From the NCBI GenBank assembly GCA_946699065.1, contig CAMPDV010002095.1:1-64000 (forward strand): 64,000 nucleotides of DNA, in the 5' to 3' direction. This DNA comes from Loxodes magnus. Its lineage: Eukaryota > Ciliophora > Karyorelictea > Loxodida > Loxodidae. The position numbers and the translations under genes are program-made. This document shows positions 35,195 through 48,339 of this stretch, piece after piece (position 1 is the first letter of the stretch; each line of letters starts with the position of its first letter). Below the pieces are notes generated by a model. It made no database searches. It was not told where the DNA came from and saw only the letters and a list, made by a program, of their open reading frames with translations.

Positions 35195-35710
35195 ATGGAA
35201 AGGTAGATTAATCTAATCAAATGGTATTTAAGATAAAATTTGGACCAGAGGATCAGTTTACTGGAGTATGTCAACCTTAACTAACGATTGGATACTATGT
35301 TAAAAGAGCAAAATCATTCCTTATACTTCTAATATTAGAAAATAAAAATATTATGTTGATTCTGCAAAAAATTTGGCCATTAGGTAAATATGTGTGATAG
35401 ACTTAAGGAAAAATAATAGTAAAAAACAGAAAGAGGAATTTAAAATTTATTTAAGAATTATTGCCCACCAAACAGAAATCTGAATTAGAAAAAAGATTCT
35501 GGTCTTATTAAGAAACTCCAAAAATTATGGATATATGAGAAAATTTGAGAAACCACAATATGGCATTTATTACCAGGCTTAAAAAAAGGAAAAAGCAAGC
35601 AATTTATAAGAATTTATGATCCAGAAAATCCAGAAGAAAACGAAATCGAAACCTATTGATTAATACTAACCTCTAAAAACTCTAATTCGTTGTAAACCAA
35701 ATAAAGGTGA
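35195..35710 (+). CDS. intact small ORF1-like protein with CCHC zinc knuckle (171 aa)
   Basis: 172 codons from MERQINLIKWYLRQNLDQR to TKQR-TGA in one frame. Coil at residues ~5-45 (ISLLEYVNLNQRLDTMLKEQ); zinc knuckle CWFCKKFGHQVNMC at about residues 59-72 (CX2CX4HX4C, Trp coded TGA); a basic linker; then GLKKGKSKQFIRIYDPENPE and an acidic end. It lacks the TPxG and LVxIP modules of the longer ORF1 proteins, so it is a compact variant or a host-domesticated relative. The stop TGA is part of GTGACGTCAC. It is separate from any recognisable ORF2. Confidence 0.7.
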
Positions 35711-35716
35711 CGTCAC
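35707..35716. promoter_or_regulatory. GTGACGTCAC palindrome at gene end
   Basis: Second copy of the ten-base palindrome, again overlapping the TGA stop of the preceding plus-strand gene. Confidence 0.35.
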
Positions 35717-36317
35717 ATTAATATATTATTATTATTATTCTCCTTTATCTTATTAGAATTTTTATTTAATTAAGTCAGACCATTGTTCTTATTTTTCAGG
35801 TATTAGATGATAGAGGTCTATTGCTTCTTTGGAGGAATTCTATTAACAATAAATAATAATTTTAATCTTATTATACTTCAGGTATAAATTTATAATATGA
35901 ATGAACTAATTTAAACTTCTATTTATCGAGCAATAATTTTAATTTATATTAAGTAATTTAGATAAAAAATAGTTATAAAAAGAATGAAACAAAACTTAAT
36001 TAAAAAATAGTAAAGACAATTGGTTTAAAAATTTATTTATGTAAATAGACTCTTAATTTTAATATCTAAGCAGAGTTTGAAAAATTAAGACAGTTATTTA
36101 AATAAAAAATATAATAACTCTCATTAAAAATAATTTATATAGACAAATAATTTAATAAATTAATAATGCTAGCATATGCTTGTTGAGAGATAAATAATAG
36201 TAGTATAATATATTTTAAATTAACTTTTATATTAGAAATTTAGTATTAAAGTTATTTTTTATCCATTGTGCTTTATATCTTAGTACAAATTTCACAAATT
36301 TTGCAATAAATAAATAA
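35717..36317. other. AT-rich spacer
   Basis: Nothing recognisable. Ends at the TTTA-rich tail of the minus-strand LINE. Confidence 0.5.
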
Positions 36318-37200
36318 ATTTTATTATAGAGCGTGTAACACCTTGTGGTACGTAGTTCTTTTCATACTTCGATATATGTCCAATTTTTTAAAGTATTTTT
36401 TCAGGTAATAGAATTATTTTCTTTGTAATTACATATCTTCGTCATTTTCCTCTATATTATCTTTTGCTCTTCCGTCTTCTAATAATCTACACTCTATTAG
36501 TTTTTTATTGTAAACTTCTTTATTTTCTCTATATATCTTGCTAATTTTCGTTTTTAATTATTTTCTTCTTAATAATCTTTTATAAACTCATAAAAAAAAA
36601 CCTTTTCTACTCTATATTATTTTTCTATTTCTTTTTTTCATTACATTTTAATTTTTTTGTGTCCCCTTTTCCTTTTTTCTAGTATATATTTATTATAATC
36701 TTTAACTATCAAGTCAGCTTTGGATTGTTTTTACTCTTCTTATTTTCCAATTAATTTCTCAAAATTGCCAGTACCTCATATTATATCAAATATTTCTTTT
36801 CTTTATTTCTCTACTATTATTGCTTTTAGATTCAGATACTTATATATCTTCCTTCTTTGTATTCTGAACATTTTTCTATTATATGTCTTTCATTTGTTCT
36901 AGCATCATTGCAGAAAAAAGATTGGCTTACCCCAACTAGGTGACTTATTTTAAGCAATCCTAGCTAAAATTACATCTCGTTCTTATTCTAAATATGAAGC
37001 AAATTTCTTCTTTTCTATTTTTATTGTTTCTCAGGTAGTTGGATAATCCTGCTAAATTTCATCAAATCATGTCTTTAAATACTGTAATGTTGCCATCATT
37101 TAATTCTTTCTCTGTCTTCTACGCATACTCTATATTCCCATATTGCACAATTAATGTTTATCTTCCTTTTTTAATTAATATTGCCATAATAATTAGCAAA
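36318..37200 (-). mobile_element. 5'-truncated LINE (ORF2 C-terminus and 3' hairpin)
   Basis: Minus-strand match to 22205-23110 of the full element. It keeps the C-terminal finger as FFCNDARTNERHIIEKCSEY, with the final Cys that both other copies have lost. The tail AACTACGTACC ... TTACACGCTCTATAATA carries the conserved 3' hairpin. The sequence to the right of ~37200 is unrelated, so the insertion is 5'-truncated. Confidence 0.75.
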
Positions 37201-38759
37201 AGATAGGTATAAAAAATAGAGATCATATAATAGCAGAGAGATTGTCATTCACTTCTAAATTCTATTTAGTTTAATTAATTATCTAAAAAACTAAATAAAA
37301 GTAGAATTGAAGTTTATTTTAAATATGCATCTAATAAACCTTTAAACATAAATTAGCTAAAATTATAAGTAACTTTTAGCTTTTATTGATGTAAAGTAGT
37401 TATAGTTTGTTATTACAAAATGGAATAATTTGCTATATAGAAATAAGAAAGGTAAAGAGACAAGAGGATAAAAATTTAGCTTTTTGTTTTAACTAATAAA
37501 GCAAAGATTTACTATACTATTGAATCTATTTGTATAAGTTGTCTTTATAAGAGATTCCATTCATTTAAGATTTGAAACTGAAAGAAGATTCAGATTTTAC
37601 TTAAAATAATAATAAAAATTCTAATATTTTACAATTAAATCTTTGAGAATGAACATTACTTTATTTTAGAATAACATATTATAAGATATATTTAAGTATA
37701 AAAAACACAAGAAAGTTTAAATAAAATAATATAATATTATTTAGTTGAATATTTCATTTATACTTGAAAGAGTAAAACAAATTATACTGAAATTGCATTT
37801 TTCTTTGAAGAGAGGGAGAATACAAAACACAACTTACAGATACTCAATTATATAACGATCAATTTCCTGTAAACTACAAAGAAAACATAAATTAAATTAA
37901 TTAATTTAAAGAAAAAAGATAATAAATGATAACTATAAATTTAAAAATTTAGCAGCAAATTATATTGAAATAAATTGTAATTTTAAATGATAACTGGAAG
38001 TATTAAAAAGAAATTAGAATAAATGATCAAAGTTAATTAAAAAATATTATTTTACATTAAAAGTAAAAAAATATCACTAAAAAGGAATAAAATATAATAT
38101 TAAAAATTAAGAAAAATTCAAATAAGCAAGTAAAATAATTTTAAATGATAATTGTTTGAATATAAAGATGTAGAAGTTAATATTAGTTATCCAGCAATTG
38201 AATAAATCAACTATGCAAATTATAAAAAAAAATCACTAGGTTAAATAAATAATGAAATTGATTAACTATCTTATATCGTTATTAAAAATAATGTCTTTTA
38301 TCGTATTAAATTATTTATATTTTTAATTCTAATGTTTTCATACAATTTAATAATTTTAATGATTTAGACAGTAGAAACAAAAGTAACCAACTTTTATAAA
38401 AATATAAACAAGAATATAGTTAGAGAAATAATTTCTTTTTTAATTTAAATATTTTTAATTCTATGATTTCTATCAGTCATTTTTTAAACAAATATTTTTA
38501 AAAAAAATTTATTTAAAGAAATTCACAAGAAAATCAAAAAGATCGAAGTTTAGCATGGTTTTAATATAATCTTCTTAATTTGAGATAATAACAATATTTA
38601 ACTTTTACTAATATTTCTTAATTGAAATTTTCTGATTGCTAAGTTGAAATTTTTTAAAACTATTACATTTTAAATAAAAAAATTATGGCAAATTATTTTA
38701 ATTGATATTAATATTATTCATGCTCTATTATTCTAATTTATTAGTAGTATCAGATAAAG

Positions 38760-39552
38760 AAAGCATAGACTTTGGTAATTATTTTCTTCTTTAAATGCTT
38801 TAGTTTATATTCAAATTATTTAAAATAACTTTCTTCAGCTCAAAAGTGTTTTTACTTCTTTAATCTCTTCTTGATTGTGATAAATTGCTTATAACAGCTT
38901 ATTTAATTTTAAATCTTGCAAGTTTTTTATAATAACTTGTTTTTCGTTTTTTTTTTTAATTCATTTTTGTTGTTTAAGCTTACATAACTTTATATCATGA
39001 TAACTCCTTTTATCATTTTCTTTATTATTATTTTATTTGCTTCTGTAATTGAATCATGTAATTCCATTTCATAATGCAGTTTTCTTCTATAATCATTATC
39101 ATTTTTAGAAGTATTTTTAGATAAGACTTTTCTATTATCTTTTTTTAAGCTATTAGCGTTCTCATACCAGATGTCCTTTCCTCTTTTAGAATCCAACATA
39201 TTAAAATATTTCTCTGCTTATATGTGTAAACTGGTTTTTACTATTACTAATTATCCTTAGGGTTTTCATTACTACAATTTTGTTAAATTATTGATTGTGT
39301 ATATAAGGTAAACTAGCTAAGTCTCTCTTCTATTTGTTTTACCTTTACCTCTTAGGTTTCTAATTTATCGCCAATTCCTTTTTTATTAGTTAAATTTTGT
39401 CTTCACTGCTGTTTATAATAAAGTCCTAATTTTTTATTCAATTCCAAGCCTTAAGATTTTAGGATTTGATTCTTCGAGAGCAGTTATATCTACTTTTAGT
39501 AATTCAGTTTTAAGGCTGTTTAATGTTTTCCTTTAGAAGTGGTTTAATCCAT
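38760..39552 (-). CDS. Lys/Gln-rich hypothetical protein, copy C
   Basis: Minus-strand homologue of 14717, starting MDQTTSKGKH. Here the blocks LHIQAEKYFNMLDSKRGKD and YRRKLHYEMELHDSIT lie in one continuous frame ending near KKMIKGVIMI, which supports that frame as the genuine one for the second half. Follows the TM gene of block C, as in the other units. Confidence 0.5.
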
Positions 39553-39736
39553 TTTTTATATAATCAAAACTATAAAGTTAGAAAATAAAAATTCCGTATT
39601 TTAGCATCTAATTTAAGAAAATTTCGCACTTCTTTTTCATTTAATCAATAAAAAATCAATTGGAGGTGTTTATAAGAACTTTAAAAAAATTATTTTTAGA
39701 AATATATTTTTAATGTTTAATTTAAATTGTATTAAA

Positions 39737-41922
39737 TCATTCTCTTCTCTCCGATTCCACATATTTCAGAATCTATTCGTCTATTAAATTAAATAACTTC
39801 AAGTCTCTTGGATCTTCTCTTTCGTTATTAAGTACTTCACTACAAAACTCTATTACTTTATCTAGTTCCTTGTAAACTTAACTATTCTCGAATTTAAAGT
39901 TTTTCTTTAAATCTATTGAAGGAGTCAGCGTAAATGCGAAGTTATCTTACTATTTTATCTCACCTAGTTTTATTTTAGGTTTAGAAATATAATTAAAAAC
40001 TGTTAACTAATCTTCATTGAAGATTATAGTTTTCAGTTTCTCAAGTTCTATCAACTTTTTTACTAAAAAATCAGCTTATAAATAATCTTGAATTGTATCA
40101 TTAGCTTTTTCTAAGAGTAAAAGCTTTTTCTGGTTTTTATTTAAAAATAATGGTTAGTTCTTTTTGAAAAGATTAAGAAATTTGTAAAAGTAGAATTAGA
40201 AAAAGTTAATTTTAAAATAATCTTCCTTTTTTACTTTTTATTAAAAGTATTAACTCTTTTATTCACTAGACATGCGAAGTTTTATTTAACTCTTAGATGT
40301 TTATAAAGGTTCTATATTCTTAGAAGAATCAATATTTTCTTTATCTTAAGATTCCTGAATATGTTCTTCTTTATCTTAAAGATTATTTTCCCTTAAAGTA
40401 GTTGAAAGATTTTCCATTTCTTGTAAGAAATAAATTTTTAACATTAAATAGATTTTTAGTTTGATTTATTTTAGTTTTTTGGTTTTACTTCGTTTATAGG
40501 ACTTTAATTTTAACTTTTCATATTACTAACAGTTTAAATCTTGTCAATTAAGTCACTCTTAGACTCAATAGCCTAAATTTACTTATTTCTCAAATAATTA
40601 TTAATTAATTCCCGAATTCCAATTTCTTATTCTTAAATGTCATTTTATTCTTCTTTTATAAATTAATTTTAATTATTTTCAGAAGAAATTTAAGATAATT
40701 TACTTTTAGTTTCCTTTTTGCGTTCCTTTTTCCAATCTTACTCTTTTTAAGAGATTTAAACTACTTTAGAATAACTCTTAGATTCTTTCTCACTATTATT
40801 GATTTAAGATTGATGCTTTTTTGTATTTTTATTTAGAGGATTTTTTGCTTTTAAGGTTTAATCTATGTTTTCTTAGAGATCTTCGAATTCAAAGATGTCA
40901 TTTATAAAGTTATATGTGAAAGCATATTTAGAGTATATTATTACAAGAATTTAACTTAAAAGTATTATTATGTTAAGTACACCTCCTATTTAAGAAGCTA
41001 CATCTTGAACCTTTTTATATCTTCTCTTATATTAAAGTATGTTATCAGAAGAAAACATTTCAAGAAAAAAGATAAAAGGAACTTGTAAATTTTAATTTGA
41101 AATAGTCTCTACTTAGGTTTTTTCAATTAAGACATCTTTAATTGTTTATTAGTTCTCCAGTAAAAATCCATCATCTGTTATTATTTCTAAAGGTTTGAAT
41201 AAAATAGAAGTATATTTAGGCTGATATAAATCTAGAGATCAATAATACGTGTTAAGTATGGCTTTTATTGGATTTTCGTAATTAGTGACATCAACTATTT
41301 TATCAGAGAAGTAAATACTTAAAAATAGTTTTTTTGCAATCAGTTACTCAATTTATTCTATTGGAGCACATATTATTTCTGAATCTGTTTCGTTTTTACA
41401 CGTTGAAATTTGTATTCATATGGTACTCATGTTGGTTTCAGTTCATCATCCTCCTATTTCAAAAGACTTTAGATCAAAACATGTTGATATTTTATAATTT
41501 ACAAAAGATTTATGAAATTAATCTTCGAAACCTTTGAAGAAACTTTCGTTGCATTAAACCGTAGGAATCGTGTCACTAAAGGTACCCAAATAATTAGATA
41601 TTGTATATCCAACTTCTATTGTAAAGAAAGAAGGAGGAACTATAATATTATTGGTAGTATTTGCGAATGCGAAAGCAAAAGTGTAATTATTTTTTCCGAT
41701 TCATTACCAAGTGCGTTTATCTTATTTAATTGTTTAAGTAATTATACTTGGATTAGTTTTGAGGATCATGTCTTATCCCATATTTATGAAAGATAGTATA
41801 AAGAGAATATAAGTAAAGATGGACAAAATAATTCCTAGGAGTGAATGAAATCCTTTTTATCTTTTGTATGAGAAACTAATAAGCGTTGGATAAATATCAA
41901 AGAAATTAATGAGTCCATTCAT
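39737..41922 (-). CDS. ciliate-type transmembrane protein, copy 3 (frame damaged)
   Basis: Minus strand, MNGLINFFDIYP start and REKRE-TGA-type end as in copy 1. The total length is not a multiple of three, so there is at least one small indel, probably near 41060-41090, where the Lys/Ser-rich segment before helix 2 differs from other copies (one reads KLKFTSSFYLF). The Cys-rich loop is preserved. Probably a recent pseudogene. Confidence 0.7.
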
Positions 41923-41929
41923 TTTATTT

Positions 41930-42895
41930 TATAGATTTATTATTAAATTTTTTTATTTAAATTAATTTAAAAATAAAAATTAGTTAAAAATCTCTTTAAA
42001 TATAAGAAGTATTTTCATTTAAAAAATTTTAAATCTTTTTTCAGATAATTATTGGATTTATTTTAAATTTATTTATTTTTATAATTTTTCAATTTTAATA
42101 ATGACGATAGAAAAGTGTGTATTTTTGCTGATTACATCTCATGGCTTAAACGTAAATGATTTGATTCAGTTTTAATTCTATAAAAATTAATCATATTTTA
42201 AAATTATAAGTTTGCAATGTTTCCATTCTTATTTTAAAGAAAAGTTTTTTAATATTATCTCATTCTGCTAACTTCATTTAATGTATAAATTAATTTTTTT
42301 ATTTTATTTAAAGCAATAAAATAATTTTTTCTCACTTTTTCATACATATGCAATTTAAAATTCTCATGTTTTTTTACTTATATTTCGTTTAAAATTTCCA
42401 ATTTTTTACCTCTTTCCATTTTTGCTTTGTCAGAGTTAAATATATTAAAATTAGGCATTTTCCTTGAAAGTAAATCCGAAAAGACGCTATTGCAATATTT
42501 AGGATATATACAAAGAAAATATAATAATTTAATTTTTCTTTCTTCTATATTTAATTATTATCCTTTTGATTTAAATCTCTTTTAATGTTAAAATAAATAG
42601 TATTTTGCTATACTTTAATTTTCTTATTTTTTAATTTAAATTTAATAGAGTTTTATATTTAACCTAAGATTTTTATTTAAGTTATTAATTATAAACTTTA
42701 AATAGCTTTAAGAAATTTACCTTTAAAATATTTTATTTTAAAATCTAAAGTTTTTTTGCTAGTAATAGTTGGTTTAGTTAAGAATATAAATAAACAAAAT
42801 CTTAAAATGTATACTATTTTAAATTAAGCTTTTTTAATTTTATTAATATTATGCAAATTTTAATTTTAAGTTATTTTTCTTTTCATTTATTATAA
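41930..42895. other. AT-rich spacer
   Basis: No gene seen; inverted match to 24741-25740. Confidence 0.5.
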
Positions 42896-42904
42896 AAAAA
42901 TGTC

Positions 42905-43545
42905 AGGCCTACAAAAATCATTTTTAACTACTAACTTGACGAAAAAGGGAGAAGAGGTATGAAGCTCAAAGAAAATAAAATAGAGTAAATTATCGACCTA
43001 TAGTTCAAGAAGAATGGAATTCTAACTTCTAAAACTCAATAGAATAAGAGCAGTCGTTTAAGGAACTATAAATCGTTGCTCCTGATATTCAAGAAATCTC
43101 CTTATCAAACTCAGATTTTAGTAATAGCTAGTAAATCAATCCAAAAAATAATTCTTCAAAAATGCTACTGGATGAAAACTCTACTAAAACTGTAAGAGAT
43201 TCTTCTCTTAATAAATAGATTACTGATGATAGATAGAGGCTGAGAAGACACGTCGCGAAAGGAATAAAATAAGGAAAAAATCTAAAATTCTACAGAGGTT
43301 AACATCTCTTTTGCAATCTGTCTATGAGGTTTTATGGGAAGCGCTTGGACTAGAATAAGAAAGTAGAAAATAAAATTTTAGGGCAAAACATGGACAGATA
43401 TTATCTGAGAAATGAAGTTTCAGCAATATACAGGAATATAAAGACTAACGGGAACGGAGGAAAAATAATTACAAAAAACTATCCAACATGAGTATAGATC
43501 TAAGAAGGGCTTCCAATGTGGCAAAACTACCAAACTTTTATAAGT
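42905..43545 (+). CDS. conserved hypothetical protein, copy C
   Basis: Plus-strand homologue of 23790-24740. Contains SFKELQIVAPDIQEISLSNS, KTVRDSSLNKQIT, RLRRHVAKG, LGLEQESRKQNFRAKHG and DRYYLRNEVSAIYRNIKTNG in more than one frame. It lacks the ~300-base middle part present in copy B. No known domain. Confidence 0.45.
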
Positions 43546-44560
43546 GATTAAATATAAGCAAAACAAATTTTAGAGCTTATAAATAAATATTTTTCATATA
43601 CAAATTGATATAATTTAATTACCAAATAGAAATTACAATAAATATATATTAAAATTTAATGTTTCATATAAAAAGGCATTATTATAGAAATAATCTAACT
43701 TTATATATATAATTTCAATTATTAATGATATTTAATATTTTTTAATAAATGTTTTAGTTATAACTTTTATTTTTAAGTTAGTAAATTAAAAATTTATTTT
43801 GTTAGTAGCAATAAAATTTACAATCATAATATTAGAGAAATTTTAACATATCTAAATTAAGGAATAATAATTATTTTAGAATATTTTTTTAAAGGAAAAA
43901 TCGTATTTGAATAGCCTATTTAATTTATAATTCTCAAATTTTAGATTATATATATCATATTTTTCTATCATTTTAAATAAAACAGAAATTCATTAATATG
44001 TTTACTAAAATATTTTAAGATGAATATAACTAAAAAGATGAAACATTTTAATTTATTTTAGATAAAATAAATAAAAGTTATAATTTTAGCTATTTAATGG
44101 ATATTTTTAATTATTTTTAATCCTAAAATATTTTTGAAACTAATTTAAAAGATTATTCTACTTATCAATAAAATTTAAATAATAAAGTATTTAAAATTAA
44201 AGAGCAGTTAATTAATTATCTTATTTAAATATTAACATTTAATAAAATTAAGTAATTATCTTATTATTTATTTTTATTATGCTAAAACCTAAAATTTAGT
44301 TTTTACTACAAGAAAGAGTAAGATTATTAATTTTGCTGCAAGTTAAGTTTAAAAAATATTATTATTTTTTTTGCAATTTTTAAGTAAGAGAAAGTTATGG
44401 AGAAACTTTAATTTTTTAAGTTTGAGTTTAGCAGTTAAATTATATAAATCTATAAAATATATAAATTTCAAGTTACTTGCTTATTTAAATTTTTGATTTT
44501 TTAAATCTTGAAGCTTCTAAATTAAACGAAAGAAAATTAGAGGATTTATGAATGACCTTT
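43546..44560. other. AT-rich spacer
   Basis: No gene seen. Similar, inverted, to 23131-23785 for the first ~650 bases. Confidence 0.5.
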
Positions 44561-44564
44561 AGTG

Positions 44565-44822
44565 ATGATGGAAGTTGAGCAACAAAAATAACTGAAAAAG
44601 GAATAGAAAGAAGAAATCAAGAATCTTAGAAATATATGCTATTACTACCACTCTTAGGAATATTTGTTTTCCCACGATTACAAAGTTTAACAGATTGAGA
44701 ATAAGTTAAGTAAAGAAGAACTGAAGCAATTAATAGATGAAGAATCGAAGATCTAAATGTATTTATAAAGTTATGAATTACATTCTAGGGAGTATTTAAG
44801 GAAAAAATACGTGATACGATGA
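44565..44822 (+). CDS. small acidic/basic coiled-coil protein (85 aa)
   Basis: 86 codons from MMEVEQQKQLKKEQKEEIKN to YVIR-TGA. Contains NICYYYHSQEYLFSHDYK and a long helix (QIENKLSKEELKQLIDEESK). The MMEVE start and the Cys/His cluster recall the M[ED]IE plus knuckle arrangement of the ORF1 family, but the knuckle residues are not all present. The frame stays open upstream, so a longer protein is possible. Confidence 0.45.
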
Positions 44823-45357
44823 GAAATTTCTATTTTATAATAAAATATTTAATATATTTAAAGCTAAGAGTCTAACATTTATTTAAATTAATGAATTATT
44901 ATTATATTTATATTAACTCTTTAATCTAATTATTTAATTATTTTTATATATTTAATTTTTTATATTTAAGTTTATTCTTCAGCATATTAAAACATTCAGT
45001 AATTAAATTTAAATTAAATTTTATTTGCAATGGATTAATATGAAATCTTTAAAAAGGAATAATCGCAGTAATTAAATTGACTTCAAATGAAAGCTATATT
45101 TTTTATAATTTTATAAATAAATGTGTTTTTTAATCCTTACATTAAGTTATTTATTTTAATAAAATAAAATAAAATTTTATTTTATTTAAAATTTTGAAAA
45201 TAATTTATAATCAAATTAAATATGATGCATATAATATACAGGCTACAAATATTTAATTTAATAAAGATTAGAGTTTTACATAGTTTCTAATACTTAATAT
45301 TTAAAAATTATAATAATTCTATTTAAATATTTTTAGTAATATAAAGTTTCGTATAAG
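44823..45357. other. AT-rich spacer
   Basis: No gene; contains the diverged repeat shared with 33165-33520. Confidence 0.45.
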
Positions 45358-45504
45358 CTTTCTTTAATAACTAATAAATGTATTTTTCATAAAATAAAAG
45401 TAAAATGCTTATTTTTTTATTTTCTGCTAAAGTTAATATTTTATTAAAGATTAATATTTTAACTACTCTTGATAATGTTAAAAAACTAATATGAAACATC
45501 TTAA

Positions 45505-45865
45505 GATATCTAAGCTTTCACCATGAAGTTTACACTAAATTGCCCTTTAATTTGTGCATAGGTGATTTCCTAGTGATCAGTTTTTCTTAAAGCAAGGACT
45601 ATCATGAGTATTGAATGAATCTCCATGTGCTCAAACTCCAATTTCTTAACAAGGCCGAATAATCGGACCGAAGAAAGATGTTAGATACTAAGAGAGCATT
45701 CTGATCTCGGCCCTATTGAAGACAAGACTCTTAAAGGAATGCTAGCACTGAGAAGACTTCAGAAAAAAGAATTTACTTTAAAAATCTTTATTAAAGAGCT
45801 GAGCGCCATTAAGGAGTAACGCACTCTCTTTTCTTATTTATTTATTATTAACTACTCTTTTATTT
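45505..45865 (+). mobile_element. 5'-truncated LINE 3' end (copy of 7470-7835)
   Basis: Same ORF2 C-terminal peptides and 3' hairpin as the block A copy, with a few substitutions (gagctgagcgcc for gagctgcgcgcc weakens the stem). Confidence 0.65.
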
Positions 45866-46089
45866 ATATATATTTATATCAAATTATTGAAATCTAAAAA
45901 ATAGAATATTTTATAAATAGTGAACATTTTAAGATGAGAGAAAACCTAAAATTTATATTTTAGTAATTCTAAAATTAAATTAAATAAATAGATTTCTACA
46001 TTTAAAAAGAGATTAAGATTCATATTAATTATTTATAAACTAAATGTAAAAAAGAGTTTACCATTCTCTAGGATTTCAACCAGGTACTT

Positions 46090-46865
46090 GCTGCCATTTT
46101 CTTAACGAGGATAGATACCACGACCTTCTTGATTAAGTGGTAGGTACCCACTGTTGATTCTCCGTCTATCTAGCAAATATTTTTTCTCTTATAAATTCCT
46201 TTTGATGTAATTCAAATATTTTTTTTAAGTTCGTGTTCTGTTTTGTTCTTTTTCGTTAAGTTTTTTCCAGGTTATGCATTTCCTTAATAAATAAAACTTG
46301 ATTTGCAGTATTCTCATTGTTTAAATTCTTATCTCGATTAATTTTTTAAAAATATCTTGTTTTCTATCTTTTCTAATCTTTTTATTATATTCTGATCTTA
46401 AATTTCCATTTATGAGATTTCTTCTTTTTTTATTTAAGTTGGAGTTTTTTCTAATTTCATTATTTGATTATTGGGTAAACTTGATTAAGATTATCTTCAT
46501 AATTATTCTTCTGTTATTAATTGATTTTATATTAGTTATTTTCTTAAGATTGTTAATTCATTATCCTGAAAATCAATACTATCATAAGTTCTCTTATTTA
46601 TATGCTTTGGTTATATATGGTTTCTTCGTATCAGGAAATTTATTTTTTCATTTGCTCAACTTAATTTTAGAGTTTTTAATATGGGTCATTTTTTTATTCT
46701 TCTACTTATTATATTCCAACCATCACATTATCTTTGGAAGAAGAACTGGATTCTGATTTAGTAATCTACTTTTATTTTTATTTGTCCGCCTTTCTTTTGG
46801 CTTTTCTATTTTAGTTTCTGAAAGGCATATCAACTATTCCGTTTTTACCGCGCAATTTTCATTTT
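46090..46865 (-). CDS. ORF1-like coiled-coil protein (copy of 8036-8833)
   Basis: Same protein as in block A (SESSSSSKDNVMVG, YNQSIQIRELMIV). Two single-base deletions at the 5' end remove the first ATG from the frame; MPFRNQNRKAKRK could be used instead. The C-terminal module has a cgtgg in place of cattg. Confidence 0.55.
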
Positions 46866-48335
46866 TTTAATTAAGATTTATATTAGAAAGTATAAATATG
46901 GCTTTAATATATTTCTACTGAATTAAGTTATTAAACAGAATAATAATTATAGATATTATAAAGTAATTATATTTGATAAAAACAGTTATTTTGCTTTTAA
47001 GCAAAAATAGAGATAAAATAAAAAATATTCCTTAATTAATATAAGTTTTAAGTATTATGCTTTTAATAAGATATAACTAATAGTAAAATAAAATTTTTAA
47101 TTTATTTACTTTTATAATAAAAACTATAATAAAACTAATAAGTTTAAATAAAATTATAAATTATATATGATTAGAAAGTAAGAAAGTAAACTATTTATTT
47201 CTAAGAAAGTAAAGTATCTTTTTATATAAAAATTATTTAATTTTCTTAATTTATATCTATTTAATGATATTTCTATATATTTTAGAAAATAATACTTAGT
47301 TATATTTATGGAAAAATATTGATAAAATAAGAATGAGATAATTTTAAGTCTTTAGAAAATATTTAATTATAGACTCTTAAATTATTTAAATTAATATAAT
47401 AAGCATAAATTAATTATAATTAAACCTAAAAAAAATAGTTAACATTTATAAATAGATATTTAGTAAAATAAAGTAAACTATTATTACTAATTTTTGATTA
47501 TATTAAATTTTTATATTTTTGGTTAAACTAAGCAATGTAAGCAAAGCAATTTATGATACTTTAAATAACTAATTAGTTAGAGTGTTTAAGTTATTTATTT
47601 TTAATAGTCTAAAATGTTGATTTAAAAATATAGTGATATAAATAAAAAGTTAAATTAATTAGATCTAAATTGTTAAAAGATAAATAGTATATTTAATTAA
47701 AATAATTTAGACTTTTATAGAAATAAGAAATTAGCCAAATTAAAACTTAACAAATATATAAGTTCTAAGAAATAATTTAATTAATTTAATACTTTTTTTT
47801 AAATTAAAATACTTATGCCTTATAAATTAATGAAACTTAAATATTGCATTCTATAATTTTAAGTATGTATTCTTTAAAAATATCGAAATTATAAAAGTCT
47901 CTAATTTAAATATATTAATATATATTAAAAAAAATTACTTTACTTAAAGTAAATATAACTACAATAAAAACAAAAATGGAAAGATAAAAAGCTATTAAAT
48001 ACGAAGTTATTTTAAAAGAATGATATTTACAATTTTAATTCCTATGAAAAAAGTGAGAAATTTTTAAATTATTATTAAACAAATCAAGAACATTAATTAT
48101 AAATTATATGAAACTAAAATCATTTGTAATGTAAGTATTTTCTATAATTTTATAAAAAATAAATAAATTAAAATATTAAAATAAATTTAAATTAAATTAA
48201 AAAAATGTAAAGAAAAGAAAAAATATTAAAAAATAAATGAATTAATAAATTAATAAATTAAAAAAAATCATAAATTTAAAATAAAAATAAATAAATAAAT
48301 AAATATTTAATAAAAATGGTAAAAATATTAAAAAA
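46866..48335. other. AT-rich spacer
   Basis: Copy of the spacer at 8834-10300; no gene seen. Confidence 0.55.
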
Positions 48336-48339
48336 AATT

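Larger units (their letters stand above)
37480..44200. repeat. inverted block C
   Basis: Reverse-complement match to the TM-gene unit: 37480-38570 to the 16041-17800 spacer (without the ORF1 insertion), 38600-39552 to 14717-15690 (without the LINE tail), 39737-41922 to the TM gene, 41930-42530 to 25140-25740, and 42900-44200 to 23130-24740. The order shows an ancestral unit of hypothetical gene - TM gene - Lys/Gln-rich gene. Confidence 0.75.
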
